Positions 42,974 to 53,374 are shown, counted from the first letter of the stretch. The stretch is 64,000 bases of DNA from Teredinibacter sp. KSP-S5-2 (GCF_032773895.1 NZ_CP120416.1:1114001-1178000); one strand, 5' to 3'. Program-made: numbers and translations. The notes: generated from the letters alone by a model not told the origin.

Positions 42974-43645
42974 CTAAACAAGCGTTGCTCCACCATCGCA
43001 AACAATGGATGTTCCGGTCAAGTAACTGTCTTCAAGAAGAAACAAATATGGGTTGGACATTTTAGCATCGCTCCCCAACCCCAAGGGGATTTTATCGTGT
43101 AGTTCTTCCAAGGTTTTGTAGCCTGGGGAAACCGAGTTAACTCTGAGCGGGGCGAGTTCTACGGCAAGGGCTTTGCATAGTGAGTCCACTGCGCCAGCAA
43201 TAATACTCATCGTCGAATAACCACTGTATGGGCGGACGCCTAATGTTCCAGAGGTTAAGGTAATACTGCCATTTTTGTTGATGTTTTTTCGCGCGAGCTT
43301 TGCAAAGTTGTACTGTCCCCAGAATTTTGTTTCAAATGCGGATCGAACATCTTCTGGATTGAGTTCCAGGAATGAGCCAGAAACGAGGGGTGATTTGACC
43401 GTAAGTACAAGATGATCGATGTTGCCAACAATTTTTAGTAGATTCTTAATATCTTCTTCTTTGGTTATGTCGACTGAATAAAAAGTACTGCTATGAAGTC
43501 CGCTCAGGTTTTTAAGTTCACTTTGTTTTTCCTTTGCCGAGCGTGATGCAATAATAACGTCAGCACCTTTGAGTTCCAGTTTTTTAGCCAAGTTTAAGCC
43601 TATCCCGGAGCTTCCACCTACTATGAGTACTTTTTTGTTTTTCAT
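42974..43645 (-). CDS. Short-chain dehydrogenase/reductase family protein, atypical
   Basis: The 223-residue protein has the Rossmann start KKVLIVGGSSGIGLNLA (TGxxxGIG type), then VDITKEEDI, an NHAG-position sequence LVLTVKSP, SITLTSGTLG (Ser), and YSTMSIIAGAVDSL where Y-x-x-x-K is expected: the lysine is Ser. The end (RVNSVSPGYK...YLTGTSIVCDGG) is normal for SDRs. The loss of the catalytic Lys suggests a changed or absent redox activity. Confidence 0.8.
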   Translation of the reverse strand: MKNKKVLIVGGSSGIGLNLAKKLELKGADVIIASRSAKEKQSELKNLSGLHSSTFYSVDITKEEDIKNLLKIVGNIDHLVLTVKSPLVSGSFLELNPEDVRSAFETKFWGQYNFAKLARKNINKNGSITLTSGTLGVRPYSGYSTMSIIAGAVDSLCKALAVELAPLRVNSVSPGYKTLEELHDKIPLGLGSDAKMSNPYLFLLEDSYLTGTSIVCDGGATLV

Positions 43646-44074
43646 GCGTGTCCTTTTTTGATGTTTTAACTGCTTGATGCACTTATTGGTAGTTGACCAG
43701 CATATTGGTCATCTGGGTAAATAAACTAGGTGTAAGCGTTACTTAATAATTCGGTTTATTCCCGGTGCGCGATGTTAAGTTATTGTTCTTCCTCATGGGT
43801 GTCAAAAAATAAAATACGATGACATAATTTTTGTTATCAGCTTTAATGAATTTTGTTACTAGGTATTTTCCTCATAAAAAATTCACATTGCATATGTTTT
43901 ACAGGGTATATGTGCTGATCGAAAAGAATTTGTAACAATGTTCAATCGGCTTCTTTCCTCTCGTAAACGAGTTCGATGCATATCCAGGTATTTGGACACG
44001 AATATTTGGAAACAGATGAACAGTCTTATCGGTTTAGCTTTTTTATCCTGCCGTGTGTTATATAGAAATTATTC
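43646..44074. other. Intergenic region upstream of copA
   Basis: AT-rich, without ORF or clear motif apart from the copA promoter listed next. Confidence 0.5.
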
Positions 44075-44105
44075 TTGACCTTACCACGTTGGGAAGGTCT
44101 ATGAT
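44075..44105 (+). promoter_or_regulatory. CueR-type promoter/operator of copA
   Basis: TTGACC (-35, 44075-44080) and TATGAT (-10, 44100-44105) are 19 bases apart, the overlong spacing of MerR-family promoters. The spacer region holds the dyad ACCTTACC-ACGTT-GGGAAGGT. CueR bound to Cu(I) would untwist this promoter. Transcription should begin near 44112. Confidence 0.85.
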
Positions 44106-44145
44106 CATGGAAAATCACCACACGAAGCCGCTACGGAGGCAAATG

Positions 44146-46632
44146 ATGGGTAGTCAAATCAAAACAAATTCATCGCATACCTCGACGATAAGTCTCCCAA
44201 TTGAAGGTATGGGCTGTGCTTCCTGCGTTGGACGAGTGGAAGGGGAGCTTAAAAAGGTTAGCGGTGTAGAGTCCGTGACAGTGAATCTGGCAACTGAACG
44301 CGCCGATGTTCGTTCAACTTCATCTCTGGATCGACGGCAGCTTATTACGGCGGTCGAAAAAGCCGGCTATTCGGTGCCGTTGTTTACCACAGAGTTGGTT
44401 ATTGAGGGGATGAGTTGTGCTTCCTGTGTTGGCCGTGTGGAAAAGGCGCTCATGGCCGTCCCAGGTGTGATTGAGGCGAATATCAATTTTGCCAGCGAAC
44501 AAGCACACATACGTGGTAGCGCGGACAGCGAAACGCTTATCGCTGCGGTGGCAGATGCGGGTTACTCGGCAAGTGTGTTGGAGCAGGCCTCCGGGATAGA
44601 AACCGATACGCTCGCAGAAAAAAAGGAAGCTGAGCAAACGAAGCTTAAACGAGATCTGCTCATTGCTGCGGTCCTGGCTTTTCCTGTCTTTGTATTGGAG
44701 ATGGGAAGCCATCTGATTCCAGGTTTTCACCACTGGATAATGAATACTTTTGGGTTGGCAGCAAGCTGGTACTTTCAGTTTTTGATGGCGACAGTTGTGC
44801 TATTTGGTCCGGGGCTGCGTTTTTTCAAGAAAGGGGTGCCCGCTCTCTTACGCGGTGCACCGGATATGAATTCTCTGGTGGTGCTCGGCACATCTGCTGC
44901 TTGGGGCTATTCAGTTATTGCGACTTTCTTCTACGGTATCCTGCCGTCTGGTACAGCAAATGTTTATTACGAAGCTGCCGCGGTTATCGTTACGTTAATT
45001 CTGCTTGGTCGTTTTTTGGAGGCCCGAGCGAAAGGGCGAACCTCTCAGGCCATCACTCGGCTTGTTGGTCTGCAGGCCAAGACAGCCAGGGTCCGAAGAG
45101 CGGGCCAGTCGGTCGAAACACCTGTAAGTGACGTGCAGTTGGGGGATCTCGTGGAGGTTCGCCCTGGTGAACGTATACCGGTTGATGGCGAAGTGACGGA
45201 TGGAGAGAGTTACGTCGATGAATCGATGGTCACTGGTGAACCGGTTCCAGTGGTTAAGGTACAAGGTAGTTCGGTAGTGGGGGGGACGATCAATCAAAAC
45301 GGTGCGCTTCTTTTGAGCGCGACTGCTGTGGGTGGGGCGACGGTTCTTGCACAGATTATTCGTATGGTTGAGGAGGCTCAAGGGTCGAAATTACCGATCC
45401 AAACGTTGGTGGATAGGGTGACGATGTGGTTTGTACCGGCGGTTATTGGGGCGGCATTACTCACTTTTCTGGTCTGGTTTTTCTTAGGGCCGTCACCGGC
45501 ACTGAGCCTTGCGCTGGTCAATGCGGTGGCTGTGCTCATTATTGCCTGTCCATGTGCAATGGGGTTGGCAACACCTACCTCCATTATGGTGGGCACCGGG
45601 CGGGGTGCGGAGATGGGGGTACTGTTTCGCAAGGGGGAAGCGCTCCAGTTGTTAAAGGATGCCGATGTTGTTGCCGTAGACAAGACCGGTACGCTGACTG
45701 AAGGTAAGCCCGCACTGACTGACCTGGAAGTTATCGATGGCTTTGAGCAAAACCAAGTCCTTGCCCAGATTGCGGCGGTCGAGGCTAAGTCTGAACACCC
45801 CATTGCTCGCGCCATCGTTGAGGTGGCAAAAGCGCAAAATCTATCTCTCCCCGGCGTTGATCGCTTTGAAGCTGAGACCGGTTTTGGTGTCAAAGCGCAG
45901 GCCGATGGTGTATCAATTCAAATCGGTGCTGATCGTTACATGAAAAAACTCGGTCTTGAGGTGGCGCCTTTCAGCGAGATTGCTACGCGTCTTGCGAATG
46001 AAGGCAAGTCAGCACTTTATACTGCTATCGGTGGAAAGCTGGCTGCGATTATTGCGGTATCCGACCCGATTAAAGCGTCAACACCGGAAGCGGTTGCACA
46101 ACTACATCGTCTCGGCTTAAAAGTCGCGATGATCACGGGAGATAATCGACGCACTGCCGAGACGATTGCAGTCAAGCTGGGAATCGATGAAGTGGTGGCC
46201 GAAGTACTGCCGCAGGGCAAGGTCGAAGCGGTGAAAGGATTGAAGTCCCGGTATGGCAAGCTCGCCTTTGTCGGGGATGGAATTAATGATGCACCGGCGC
46301 TCGCCGAGGCGGATGTGGGGATCGCAATTGGAACGGGTACGGATATCGCGATTGAAGCTGCGGATGTGGTGCTTATGTCTGGTAACCTCAAAGGCATCCC
46401 AAACGCGATTGCTTTGTCAAAGGGTACTATCCGCAATATTAAGCAGAATTTGTTCTGGGCATTTGCATACAATACGGCGTTAATTCCTTTGGCGGCTGGG
46501 GCGCTCTATCCTGCATTCGGCGTTTTGCTTTCACCGATTTTTGCCGCTGGTGCGATGGCGCTATCTTCGGTTTTTGTATTGGGTAATGCATTGAGATTGC
46601 GAACGTTTCGTGCTCCCGTCGAGGTAGAATAA
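44146..46632 (+). CDS. copA: Copper-exporting P1B-type ATPase
   Basis: The ~828-residue inner-membrane pump exports Cu(I). Two N-terminal heavy-metal-binding domains have GMGCASC (Cys 24 and 27) and GMSCASC (91 and 94). Further motifs: membrane CPC at 468-470, phosphorylation site DKTGT from D512, TGD and GDGIND at 710-715, and eight hydrophobic helices. I place the start at ATG 44146 (GGAGG 6 bases upstream) because the frame's earlier ATGs lie inside or before the CueR promoter. The regulator follows 86 bases behind. Confidence 0.95.
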   Translation: MGSQIKTNSSHTSTISLPIEGMGCASCVGRVEGELKKVSGVESVTVNLATERADVRSTSSLDRRQLITAVEKAGYSVPLFTTELVIEGMSCASCVGRVEKALMAVPGVIEANINFASEQAHIRGSADSETLIAAVADAGYSASVLEQASGIETDTLAEKKEAEQTKLKRDLLIAAVLAFPVFVLEMGSHLIPGFHHWIMNTFGLAASWYFQFLMATVVLFGPGLRFFKKGVPALLRGAPDMNSLVVLGTSAAWGYSVIATFFYGILPSGTANVYYEAAAVIVTLILLGRFLEARAKGRTSQAITRLVGLQAKTARVRRAGQSVETPVSDVQLGDLVEVRPGERIPVDGEVTDGESYVDESMVTGEPVPVVKVQGSSVVGGTINQNGALLLSATAVGGATVLAQIIRMVEEAQGSKLPIQTLVDRVTMWFVPAVIGAALLTFLVWFFLGPSPALSLALVNAVAVLIIACPCAMGLATPTSIMVGTGRGAEMGVLFRKGEALQLLKDADVVAVDKTGTLTEGKPALTDLEVIDGFEQNQVLAQIAAVEAKSEHPIARAIVEVAKAQNLSLPGVDRFEAETGFGVKAQADGVSIQIGADRYMKKLGLEVAPFSEIATRLANEGKSALYTAIGGKLAAIIAVSDPIKASTPEAVAQLHRLGLKVAMITGDNRRTAETIAVKLGIDEVVAEVLPQGKVEAVKGLKSRYGKLAFVGDGINDAPALAEADVGIAIGTGTDIAIEAADVVLMSGNLKGIPNAIALSKGTIRNIKQNLFWAFAYNTALIPLAAGALYPAFGVLLSPIFAAGAMALSSVFVLGNALRLRTFRAPVEVE

Positions 46633-46718
46633 ACTGCGGTTAGCCGGTTTGATTTTGTTTGCAAGGTTATCGACGATACCAATTTGCCATTGAAAGGGTG
46701 AGGGTAAAAAAAGCAATG

Positions 46719-47228
46719 ATGAACATAGGCAAAGCTGCTGCGGCATCCGGCGTGTCGGCGAAGATGATTCGCTACTACGAATCTATCGGATTAATACCCG
46801 AAGTGTCACGATCTGAGGCCGGTTATCGGGAATATAGTGATAACGATGTGCACACGTTACGTTTTATCCGGCGTGCTCGTGATTTAGGGTTCTCGGTTGA
46901 GCAAATGGTTGAGTTACTTGCTCTCTGGCAAGACCGGAATAGAGCAAGTGCAGATGTTAAACGCATCGCACTGGAACATGTTGCGGAACTGGAGCGCAAG
47001 GCTCGGGAACTGCAGGAAATGAGTAAGACCCTTATGCACCTGGCAGGGAGTTGCCACGGTGATTCCAGACCGGATTGTCCGATTATTCGTGACCTTTCTG
47101 AAGATGGAACCGCGGAGGAAATGCGAGAAATCTCGCGAGCACATTTTGGTGTGACGGGCATGGAAGCCGATCGTACTCAGCGACAGGTAAAAAGATCACT
47201 CGGACGATCAACGCGTTCCCGAAAATAA
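46719..47228 (+). CDS. cueR: Cu(I)-responsive MerR-family regulator
   Basis: The ~169-residue regulator begins MNIGKAAAASGVSAKMIRYYESIGLIPE, the MerR helix-turn-helix. A long dimerisation helix follows, then CHGDSRPDC, a C-x7-C pair, the CueR Cu(I)/Ag(I)-binding loop. ATG 46719 is chosen by similarity to CueR starts; ATG one codon earlier is equal. A basic tail beyond residue ~150 is longer than in E. coli CueR (135 residues). It should activate the promoter at 44075-44105. Confidence 0.9.
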   Translation: MNIGKAAAASGVSAKMIRYYESIGLIPEVSRSEAGYREYSDNDVHTLRFIRRARDLGFSVEQMVELLALWQDRNRASADVKRIALEHVAELERKARELQEMSKTLMHLAGSCHGDSRPDCPIIRDLSEDGTAEEMREISRAHFGVTGMEADRTQRQVKRSLGRSTRSRK

Positions 47229-47642
47229 CGTGACCTCGCTATTTCTGAATTCCTTTGCTTGTGATGGATTTCTATCGATACATCTCAAAAAATCGTCTCA
47301 ATTCTTGATGTTAAGTCATCGGCGGTCAAAAGATAAAAAATGAAAATAATGAAGGCTAAATTCGTTGTGTTGTTATAACACTCTTAAAGTGTCTGCATTT
47401 CCGATGAGGAGAATCGCAAGTAATAAATGCAAATATGTTTACAATCGACGACCTTGTACTACGTCTATGGTGATATACAGGCTTTGTGGACAAAAACCGC
47501 AATTTGGACTGTAAACGTAGAATACTTGCATTAAATTCAATACTTAAGTCTATTGGCGGGCTATTATTCTAATCTGCTCAAATCCTCGAATTTCGTTGCG
47601 ATTTTGAGGGTAGACCCGTTAAGTACATAGGAAAATATAACG
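47229..47642. other. Intergenic region with an attC-like end
   Basis: There is no ORF. Near 47575-47622, CTGCTCAAATCCTCG...GATTTTGAGGGTAGACCCGTTAAGT resembles the end of the array units (CTGCTCC...GAGCACCGACCC-GTTA) and may be a lone cassette boundary 7 kb outside the array. Confidence 0.4.
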
Positions 47643-48065
47643 TTGTACACATTGAATCAAATATTAGGAACTACATTGTTGGGTGGTCCGCTTGCCGGAA
47701 TCCACTTGATGGTAAAAAATTACTATGTTTTTGATATGCCAATGCAGATGAAATCTATGCGGCTTTATGGCTACTCAATTACTGCATTAGTGATCTTTGG
47801 GTCAATCTATCTTCCGGAAAATACACCGGGTATTGGGTTTGCTGCAATTATTGCCGGAATAATTCGAATGATTGCAAAAGAAAAACAAGGAGAGCTGATC
47901 GATGTTTTTTTTGAAAAGGGATTCGCTAAGGAATCAAATTGGAAATGTTTTGGTATCGGTTTGATTTTTATGTTAGCAACATTTTTTGCGTTGTTTTTGG
48001 TGATTTTTATGATGTCTATATATACTCCGATGCTTCTTCCGGAGTGGTTGTTAGAGGATGTTTAA
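47643..48065 (+). CDS. Multi-pass membrane protein of unknown function
   Basis: This is a 140-residue protein with helices at about 8-22, 43-57, 61-77 and 103-125, starting MYTLNQILGTTLLGGPLAGIHLM. The opening TxxLGGPLAG recalls a family of small bacterial membrane proteins without known function. TTG 47643 with AGGA 10 bases upstream. Confidence 0.6.
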   Translation: MYTLNQILGTTLLGGPLAGIHLMVKNYYVFDMPMQMKSMRLYGYSITALVIFGSIYLPENTPGIGFAAIIAGIIRMIAKEKQGELIDVFFEKGFAKESNWKCFGIGLIFMLATFFALFLVIFMMSIYTPMLLPEWLLEDV

Positions 48066-48160
48066 CTCACAACAGTGTATTACGTTGTTGGAGATGGTTG
48101 ATGCGTTCAGTTGTTGTTTGGCTGCCATATATTATTAAATAGAATATAAAGGGTGTACTT

Positions 48161-48781
48161 ATGGGTAAAATAAAGCTTGTTGTATTTTGGTTTTTTTCTG
48201 CACTGACACTTAGTGCGTGTGTGGGTAGTGTCCCATATAAAAACAGCCAGAATCAAACGATTCCAAAAGCTCCATCTGATAAAGCTCAAATTGTATTTCT
48301 AAGAAGCTCCTCAACTTTTGCTGGCGGAAAAATACCTGCGGTATTATTTGATGTGTCCGGAGAAAAGGAGGTTGTAATTGGTGCAATTCCCAATAGAACA
48401 AAACTTGTTCACTTGGCTGAGCCGGGAAACCACTATTTTATGGTCCATTCCAATGAGGCCGCTGACTTCTTGGCCGCGGAGCTGCTTCCAGGTAAAACGT
48501 ACTATGTTCTGGTTCGGCCTTTTCCTGGTGCTGCCACATACAGATTTAGCTTTGCTCCATTTAGAAACAGCTCCTCTGATGAATTTAGTTTGCAATCAAA
48601 TCGTTTTAAAGAATGGCTAAACTCAACAACTGTTGTCGAACCCACAGATGAAACATACGTTTGGTATCAGAATAATTCTGTTGATGTTAAAACAAAGCGC
48701 GAAAAGTACTGGCCAGTATGGTCAGATAAATCTGAGGCGCAACGTGATAGCCAAACAATGAATAAAAATGATGGTGTTTAG
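48161..48781 (+). CDS. Lipoprotein (DUF2846-like)
   Basis: The 206-residue protein has a lipoprotein signal (FWFFSALTLSAC; lipobox LSAC). The domain AQIVFLRSSSTFAGGKIPAVLFDV...VIGAIPNRTKLVHLAEPGNHYFMV and LLPGKTYYVLVRP has the DUF2846 layout: strand, xR, ligand-like G-x-L-P-N, then G-x-H/Y-x-x-x and a second strand pair. Envelope-located; function unknown. Confidence 0.65.
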   Translation: MGKIKLVVFWFFSALTLSACVGSVPYKNSQNQTIPKAPSDKAQIVFLRSSSTFAGGKIPAVLFDVSGEKEVVIGAIPNRTKLVHLAEPGNHYFMVHSNEAADFLAAELLPGKTYYVLVRPFPGAATYRFSFAPFRNSSSDEFSLQSNRFKEWLNSTTVVEPTDETYVWYQNNSVDVKTKREKYWPVWSDKSEAQRDSQTMNKNDGV

Positions 48782-49142
48782 GCGTAAACTCGTAAGATAT
48801 AGCCTCGTTTGCTACTTTACCTCGATCAATAATTTTGCGATTATGGGGTGGGTATGAATCTGATGGGCAGCTTGGTTGTGTACATCTCGTTCAGCTACAT
48901 CCAAAATTTTGAGCATAATTAATAATAAATAGTTCACTCCCGGCATGGTATATGTCGGGTTGATGCCCCTTTGTTCGTCTTATTAATGATATTGTATTTT
49001 ACGGGAGTTTTATTGGGCCGAGTTAGGATTAATACTACGGAAACACTATTGCGAAAAAATGCTTTTTTGCGCTGAATAGGTTTTTGTTAGTCAATATCTA
49101 CGGTTCAATTCTTTGCTAACAACTTACAGGAGTAACGATATT
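48782..49142. other. Intergenic region
   Basis: I see no gene, repeat or clear regulatory site here. Confidence 0.5.
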
Positions 49143-49823
49143 ATGTCTAGAATACAGTTAGCCCGTTGGAGTGGGGTGGTTTATTTGCTCCTTATAATAA
49201 CTGGTATATTTGGTATAGTTTATGTGCCCACAGTTATTATTGACTGGTCTGATCCTGCTGTAACTGCGTCGAATGTCCAAACAAAAGAGTTTTTATTTCG
49301 AATGGGCATATTTTCAGAGTTGATATGTTTTATTTTATTCATTGTTTTGCCTCTAATGCTGTACAAGCTTCTACATACAGTAAATAGGGATGCGGCAATA
49401 TTGATGGTGGTATTTTCTTTAATTAGTATTCCCAGTACCTTAAGTAATGTAGTTAAGCATATTGACATTATATTTCTCTTGGAAGAGCACGCATATCTTC
49501 AGGTTATTCCATTGGAACAGTTGCATGCGAAGATAATGTATTTATTTGGGTCGTATAATAATGCAACGTTGGTGTCGAATATTTTTTGGGGTGCATGGTT
49601 AATACCTTTTGGTTTTTTGGTCTATAAGTCAAACTTTTTGCCTAAGCTAATTGGCGTATTTCTTGTCCTTGGCGGGGTAGGGTATTTTCTGGAATTTGCC
49701 CTAAAGTTCATTTTCACCATAGATCAGGTTCCTTGGTATGTTACTTTGCCAAGTAGTATCGGGGAGTTTGGTGTTTGTCTCTGGCTGTTGATCTTCGGCG
49801 TGAAAAAAGAAGTGATAGCTTGA
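49143..49823 (+). CDS. DUF4386-type membrane protein
   Basis: The ~226-residue protein has six predicted helices. ARWSGVVYLLLIITGIFGIVYVP and the segments ILMVVFSLISIPS, FGSYNNATLVSNIFWGAWLIPFGFLVYKS and LGGVGYFLEF are the DUF4386 hallmarks. ATG 49143 has AGGAG upstream. Function of the family is unknown. Confidence 0.75.
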   Translation: MSRIQLARWSGVVYLLLIITGIFGIVYVPTVIIDWSDPAVTASNVQTKEFLFRMGIFSELICFILFIVLPLMLYKLLHTVNRDAAILMVVFSLISIPSTLSNVVKHIDIIFLLEEHAYLQVIPLEQLHAKIMYLFGSYNNATLVSNIFWGAWLIPFGFLVYKSNFLPKLIGVFLVLGGVGYFLEFALKFIFTIDQVPWYVTLPSSIGEFGVCLWLLIFGVKKEVIA

Positions 49824-49846
49824 TAGTACGCATTCTTGATTTTATT

Positions 49847-49889
49847 GAGATTCAAAAGAGTCGAGTGTTTTCGACTTATTTTGAATCTC
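49847..49889. terminator. Bidirectional intrinsic terminator
   Basis: GAGATTCAAAAGAGTCGA pairs with TCGACTTATTTTGAATCTC around a short loop, with T-rich flanks, after the DUF4386 gene and before the convergent GGDEF-EAL gene. Confidence 0.7.
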
Positions 49890-50078
49890 ATCTTTAAAGT
49901 CTATTTACTCCTGATTCTTTTCCTAGGTCTACAAATCATACTATCCATCAGCAATATGGTTTTTTTTGGGGATTAATATAATGGTATTTACCGCCTTTTT
50001 GCCGGAGTGATGAAAATATCCGGTGTTTCGTCACTAGTTCCTGAATACTATATGCGTTTGCAGCTTCTGTGCAGTTGT

Positions 50079-51680
50079 TTAATGTTTTGTTGAAGGCGCT
50101 GGATTGATTAGTAATTCTACCAGTCTTTCTGCAGAAACTGGTGGGCTAAAGAAAAATCCCTGGGCGCATTCACAGGCTGTTGATTTTATGTAGGACATTT
50201 GTTTCTCTGTTTCTACACCTTCGGCCGTAATCTTCATATTTAAGGTGCCGGCCAAAAGTATGATTGTGTCAATAATGGCAATGTCTTCCGTATTTTCAGG
50301 AATGTTCTTAATAAAACTTCGATCTATTTTAATTCTATGTATGTTTAGCTTTCTAAGGTAACTTATAGAAGAATAGCCTGTACCAAAATCATCTATCGCG
50401 ATTGACGCTCCTAAGTCTACTAGTGCATCAATTGTTTTTATTGATTTATTTACGTCCTTCATTACCGCCGTTTCAGTGAGTTCCAGCTCGAGATAACAGG
50501 CATTCATTCCTGTTTCGTCTAATATGTCTCTTACCTTACTGGCGTAATCGTCAGTGTCCAATTGCAATACCGATATGTTGACTGACATGTTTAATGGCGG
50601 TAGGCCTGCTTGGCTCCAGGCCACGCTTTGTCGACATGCTTGTCGGAGTACCCAGTCTCCAATTTGGGTGATAATGCCTGTTTCTTCTGCGACAGGAATA
50701 AAGTCGGTTGGCGATACACAGCCGAGCACTGGGTTGTTCCATCGCAATAATGCTTCTACACCGATAATTTCCCCAGAACTTAAATTGAACACGGGCTGAT
50801 AGTGCAAAACAAGTTCGTCATTTTTAAGTGCTTGTCGCAACAGATTGCTTATCAGAAGTTTATTTCGTACTAGTTGGTCCAATGCAGGGGAGAAGAATTT
50901 AAATGTGTTTTTTCCCTGATGCTTGGCGTGATACATGGCGGCATCTGCATTTCTAAGTAAGTCTTCTCTGGTAACTCCGTCATTTGGGTAAATTGCTACA
51001 CCAATACTGACGCTGACAAACATTTCGTGCCCTTGTAAATTGTAGGACGATTGCATGGACTCAATAATACCTTCTGCCAGGGTCCAAATTGAGTCTTCGG
51101 TTTGCAGCGGTTCAACGATGACAACAAACTCATCACCGGAAATTCTTACCAAAGTGTCGTCAGAACTGAGGCTGAAGTTGATACGTTGAGATACTTGCTT
51201 TAACAGTTCGTCGCCGCAGCTATGGCCGTAGGTATCGTTTACTTCCTTGAAATTGTCTAAATCAATAAACAGTACAGCTGCCATTTTTTTATGGCGTTGA
51301 GCATGTTCTATTGCTTGTTCTAAGCGGTCGTAACCAAGGTAGCGGTTAGGTAATCCTGTTAAGTTGTCGTAAAAAGCCATACGCTTTATTGCTTGTTCCG
51401 CTTTTAAACGTCTGGTGTTTTCTCTTTTTAGATGGATTGCATTGCGGCTGACAATGAGAATCAGGGCAAAGGAGCTGACTATCATGAGTGTGAATAATTC
51501 ATCGAGCTCCCAGTCCTCATGGGCTCGACTGAATTCGTACATCTGGTCAAATAGGTCATTTCGAATCGAGATGTAGAGCAATATTGCAGCGGATGCAACA
51601 ATCGCAAATATCTCCCAGAAGTACTGAGACCGAAGGAGTAGGACTGCGTGAGGTTTGATTTTCTTCAAAACATCACGCAT
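50079..51680 (-). CDS. Membrane GGDEF-EAL protein (cyclic-di-GMP turnover)
   Basis: This is a 533-residue protein. Two membrane helices (~20-38 and ~63-78) enclose a short loop and take the place of a sensor domain. The GGDEF domain (~100-260) has SGDEF at 181-185, i.e. Ser for the first Gly. The EAL domain (~275-525) is complete: E309-A-L, NMSVNIS (N368), E403 in ELTET, DDFGTGYSS (430-438), KIDRSF and AEGVET. Phosphodiesterase activity is likely; diguanylate cyclase activity is uncertain. It is a single gene with a terminator at its 3' side. Confidence 0.9.
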   Translation of the reverse strand: MRDVLKKIKPHAVLLLRSQYFWEIFAIVASAAILLYISIRNDLFDQMYEFSRAHEDWELDELFTLMIVSSFALILIVSRNAIHLKRENTRRLKAEQAIKRMAFYDNLTGLPNRYLGYDRLEQAIEHAQRHKKMAAVLFIDLDNFKEVNDTYGHSCGDELLKQVSQRINFSLSSDDTLVRISGDEFVVIVEPLQTEDSIWTLAEGIIESMQSSYNLQGHEMFVSVSIGVAIYPNDGVTREDLLRNADAAMYHAKHQGKNTFKFFSPALDQLVRNKLLISNLLRQALKNDELVLHYQPVFNLSSGEIIGVEALLRWNNPVLGCVSPTDFIPVAEETGIITQIGDWVLRQACRQSVAWSQAGLPPLNMSVNISVLQLDTDDYASKVRDILDETGMNACYLELELTETAVMKDVNKSIKTIDALVDLGASIAIDDFGTGYSSISYLRKLNIHRIKIDRSFIKNIPENTEDIAIIDTIILLAGTLNMKITAEGVETEKQMSYIKSTACECAQGFFFSPPVSAERLVELLINPAPSTKH

Positions 51681-51982
51681 AACAATAGGATACCAAACCG
51701 TTTAACGCCTCGAGGCATGGGGACACAGCTCTTAGAATAAAACAAACAACTTTATTACAAAGGTTAGTTTAGTTTACGGGTGTCACAATGGTAGTCGATT
51801 AATAATTTCGGCCACAATCATGAATTAGGCGACAACGAGGAAGATTCTTGTGTGACTATCATGCTTTTCAACGAAAAAAACCGAAAAAACATGATAGATA
51901 TAGTTGCCTGGTTTGGACGTTTGATATTTCGAATGGTTATGCTATCTCTTTTGAAGTGGGGAATAGCGTCTCATTTTTGAAA

Positions 51983-52010
51983 CTAAGGGGCGAAATCATT
52001 CGCTCCTTAG
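51983..52010 (-). terminator. Intrinsic terminator of the di-haem peroxidase gene
   Basis: On the - strand CTAAGGAGCGAA-TGAT-TTCGCCCCTTAG is followed by TTTCAAAAA, 10 bases behind the stop at 52020. The rest of 51681-52019 holds no gene that I can support. Confidence 0.65.
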
Positions 52011-52019
52011 GTCGCCGTA

Positions 52020-53261
52020 TTAATTGCACAGGCCGTCTTCAGGTAGCAGGTGCTCATAACGTGAGTCGGTTAGTGTACGTAAAAAACATACTAGGCCTTC
52101 GACCTCATCGTTGCTTAATTTATTTCCATCTTGTAACTCAGTAAACGCGACCGTTTCTGGAACCTCGGGGTCTTTCCATGGGGTACCTGTCTCGGGGTTA
52201 ATTACATGGTCTGAGTTTGTGAGGAAATGGTCATAAAATTGAATAACTGTTTTTAGTTCGCGAAAAACGCCATTGTGCATATAGGGTGCTGTTACCGCGA
52301 CGTTCCTTAGCGTTGGTGTTTTAAATTTACCTCGTTCACTTATGTCTGTAACCGCATCATTGCTTAGTAGACCCTCATCAACGAATGATTCATCTTTGCC
52401 ATTTCGCGCTCGTACATCCACATTTTTGGGAACGCCAATATTATGGTATTCATAGCTTGTGAATAGTTCGCCATCAGTGCCATTGGGCTTTAGCTGGTGG
52501 CAGGTGGCGCAGTTGGTAAATTGTTGAGAAAAGAAAAGCGATTTACCTAATGCGGCTTTTGATAACGGGTCGTAAATATATTCTCCTCGAAGAAACTGAT
52601 CGTATTTGGAGTCAAAAGGAGCAAACTCATCGTTTTTTTCAAATTCAGCAATACTCTCAGCCATTGCCATATAAGCTGTGTCGATGTCGTCAAAAACATC
52701 TGGTCCAAATATATGCTCAAAGCTATCAACGTAACGACTATTTTCTTTTAGTCTGTCGACTACACTCGCCTTGTCCGGCATGCCCATTTCTATTGGATTC
52801 GTTGGTGGGCCTGCGGCTTGGCTCGCCAAATCGGTTGCTCGTCCGTCAAGAAATTGCCCACCAACAAAACCGTGATAATCGGGTTGCTGACTATTAAAAC
52901 GAGGGTGAGAACCTGACGCGAACAGAGGGGCAAATCGTGCGTAAGCCGCGGTGGGTGTGTTGCGATCCCCCAGGGAAAATCCGTCATCGCCAAGGGATAC
53001 GGCGTCCACCAAACCTTCTGGCCCCAGTCGATTGTCGATAAATGCATGGTCTGGATTGTGGCAAGTGGCACAGGATTGTGTTCGGTTAAACGAGAGGTTT
53101 GGGTCGGAATAGAGGGCTTCCCCAAGGGAGGACTTGGTGGTAAATGCCGGAGCTGAGGGCTCTGGCTCTGGAGGATTTGTCGATGAAGAACCTCCGCAGC
53201 CCGCTGCAAGGGCAATGCTTGTTGAGAGTGTCATTCGGTATATGAGCTTCAAGGTGTCCAT
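52020..53261 (-). CDS. Di-haem cytochrome c peroxidase/MauG-family lipoprotein
   Basis: The ~413-residue protein has a lipoprotein signal ending ALAAGC. Two haem c sites CATCH (one after FNRTQS, one after FTN) and the middle block FKTPTLRNVAVTAPYMHNGVF place it in the CcpA/MauG peroxidase family. It should reduce H2O2 or oxidise a protein partner at the membrane surface. The start at 53261 has GAGGT upstream; the longer frame adds 18 codons without signal logic. It is divergent from the imelysin operon and shares the Fur-like box. Confidence 0.85.
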   Translation of the reverse strand: MDTLKLIYRMTLSTSIALAAGCGGSSSTNPPEPEPSAPAFTTKSSLGEALYSDPNLSFNRTQSCATCHNPDHAFIDNRLGPEGLVDAVSLGDDGFSLGDRNTPTAAYARFAPLFASGSHPRFNSQQPDYHGFVGGQFLDGRATDLASQAAGPPTNPIEMGMPDKASVVDRLKENSRYVDSFEHIFGPDVFDDIDTAYMAMAESIAEFEKNDEFAPFDSKYDQFLRGEYIYDPLSKAALGKSLFFSQQFTNCATCHQLKPNGTDGELFTSYEYHNIGVPKNVDVRARNGKDESFVDEGLLSNDAVTDISERGKFKTPTLRNVAVTAPYMHNGVFRELKTVIQFYDHFLTNSDHVINPETGTPWKDPEVPETVAFTELQDGNKLSNDEVEGLVCFLRTLTDSRYEHLLPEDGLCN

Positions 53262-53374
53262 TCTACGACCTCGTTTATCCAGCGAAATATTTTGATAGCT
53301 GCGGGAGAGCCGCATGCCGATTTGCGGGCGCTATCATAAACAAATTCTATCCGCTTTTGTAATAAAAATGCTAT

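Noticed and set aside
45378-45893. Long - strand frame inside copA
   Set aside because: Antisense shadow of a clear P-type ATPase coding region.
51848-52144. 98-codon + strand frame
   Set aside because: It overlaps the 3' end and terminator of the di-haem peroxidase gene and resembles no protein.
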